A stretch of 5,817 bases of DNA from assembly GCA_014380205.1 (NCBI GenBank), contig JACMKH010000035.1:1-5817 (forward strand), given 5' to 3'. The stretch is from Sphingomonadaceae bacterium (GTDB taxonomy: Bacteria > Pseudomonadota > Alphaproteobacteria > Sphingomonadales > Sphingomonadaceae). A program made the position numbers and the translations under genes. Shown here piece by piece: positions 5,360 through 5,817 of this stretch (the stretch's first letter is position 1; each line of letters opens with the position of its first letter). The notes beneath the pieces were generated by a model. It saw only the letters and a program-made list of their open reading frames with translations. It was not told the origin of the DNA and ran no database searches.

Positions 5360-5817
5360 ATGCTCACCGGCCTTTCGATCCGCGACGTCGTGCTCATCGA
5401 GGCGCTCGACCTCGAATTCGCGTCCGGCCTTTCGGCGCTCACCGGCGAAACCGGAGCAGGCAAGTCGATCCTGCTCGATGCGCTCGGGCTCGCGTTGGGT
5501 CTGCGCGCCGATTCGGGGCTCGTTCGCCAGGGGGCCGAGCGCGCGGTCGTTTCGGCGACCTTCGACGTGCCCCCGAGTCACCCCGTCGCCGCGCTCGTCA
5601 CCGAGAGCGGGCTCGACGCCGAGCCCGGCGAGACGCTCATCCTGCGCCGCATCGTCAAGGCCGACGGCGGCAGCCGCGCGAGCGTCAACGACCAGCCCGC
5701 GTCGGTCGCGCTGCTCCGCGAGATCGGGGCGCTGCTCGTCGAGATCCACGGCCAGCACGACGATCGCGGGCTCCTGAACCCGCGCGGCCATCGCGCGCTG
5801 CTCGACGCTTTCGGCCG
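5360..5817 (+). CDS. recN: DNA repair protein RecN, N-terminal part (runs off window)
   Basis: RecN is a cytoplasmic SMC-like ATPase that helps hold and repair DNA at double-strand breaks with RecA. The first 152 codons are present, with no stop before the window edge. They open MLTGLSIRDVVLIEALDLEF, the typical 'L-x-I-x-[ND]-[FV]-x-L-I-[ED]' RecN start. Walker A is GETGAGKS at 29-36. The RecN sequence LILRRIV...GSRASVND follows at about 93-111, and the Q-loop EIHGQHD is at 128-134. The long coiled coil, the signature motif and Walker B lie beyond 5817. The start at 5360 gives the canonical N-terminus. The gene is 49 bp downstream of the serine hydrolase; in many alphaproteobacteria recN instead follows bamD, so this neighbour is atypical. 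Confidence 0.95.
   Translation, partial: MLTGLSIRDVVLIEALDLEFASGLSALTGETGAGKSILLDALGLALGLRADSGLVRQGAERAVVSATFDVPPSHPVAALVTESGLDAEPGETLILRRIVKADGGSRASVNDQPASVALLREIGALLVEIHGQHDDRGLLNPRGHRALLDAFG

Noticed and set aside
5264..5791. Minus-strand open frame opposite recN
   Set aside because: It is opposite the RecN Walker A and Q-loop coding sequence, and no domain is seen.
1..5817. CRISPR arrays, tRNA or rRNA genes
   Set aside because: No regularly spaced repeats and no recognisable tRNA or rRNA sequence were seen on reading the window.

Overview
The window is a GC-rich stretch of bacterial chromosome. Codon use, gene content and protein style (HslV, RecN, a PAS/HisKA kinase with an 'IAHDFNNLL' H-box, an Oar-like TonB receptor remnant, a Tat-exported D-amino-acid-oxidase-like lipoprotein) point to an alphaproteobacterium, most likely a sphingomonad. 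This placement is inferred from protein resemblance; no marker gene was compared.

Layout, left to right. (1) Positions 3-104 carry a short piece of a TonB-dependent receptor on the + strand that breaks off at about 90-97. (2) The same point is where a minus-strand soluble PAS-PAS-HisKA-HATPase histidine kinase (1588 down to 50) loses its natural C-terminus, so the two genes are joined head-on at an abrupt junction. (3) After a 91-bp divergent spacer comes hslV (1680-2249), the peptidase subunit of the HslUV protease; hslU does not follow it. (4) Next is a toxin-antitoxin pair, a Phd/YefM-type antitoxin (2304-2570) and a PemK/MazF-like toxin (2575-3036), behind a locally AT-rich promoter that begins inside the hslV stop codon. 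(5) The toxin stop overlaps by ATGA the start of a Tat-signal, lipobox-bearing flavoprotein of the D-amino acid oxidase family (3033-4166). Its sequence order is circularly permuted: the substrate/FAD-contact block that normally ends the family's proteins sits before the Rossmann fold. (6) A secreted class-C beta-lactamase-family serine hydrolase (4222-5310) follows with its own ribosome binding site. (7) recN begins at 5360 and runs off the right edge.

How the genes may work together. The antitoxin, toxin and flavoprotein can be read as one transcript. The flavoprotein and the serine hydrolase are both predicted to act outside the cytoplasm, and both belong to families that can handle D-amino acids or D-Ala-containing peptides, so a link to cell-wall D-amino acid turnover is possible but inferred. 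The kinase, hslV and recN look like unrelated single genes; each has a -10-like hexamer 7-8 nt before its ATG and no Shine-Dalgarno, suggesting leaderless mRNAs.

The most unusual items are the permuted D-amino acid oxidase-like protein and its coupling to a toxin-antitoxin module. The left-edge junction may be a genuine rearrangement or an assembly chimera.
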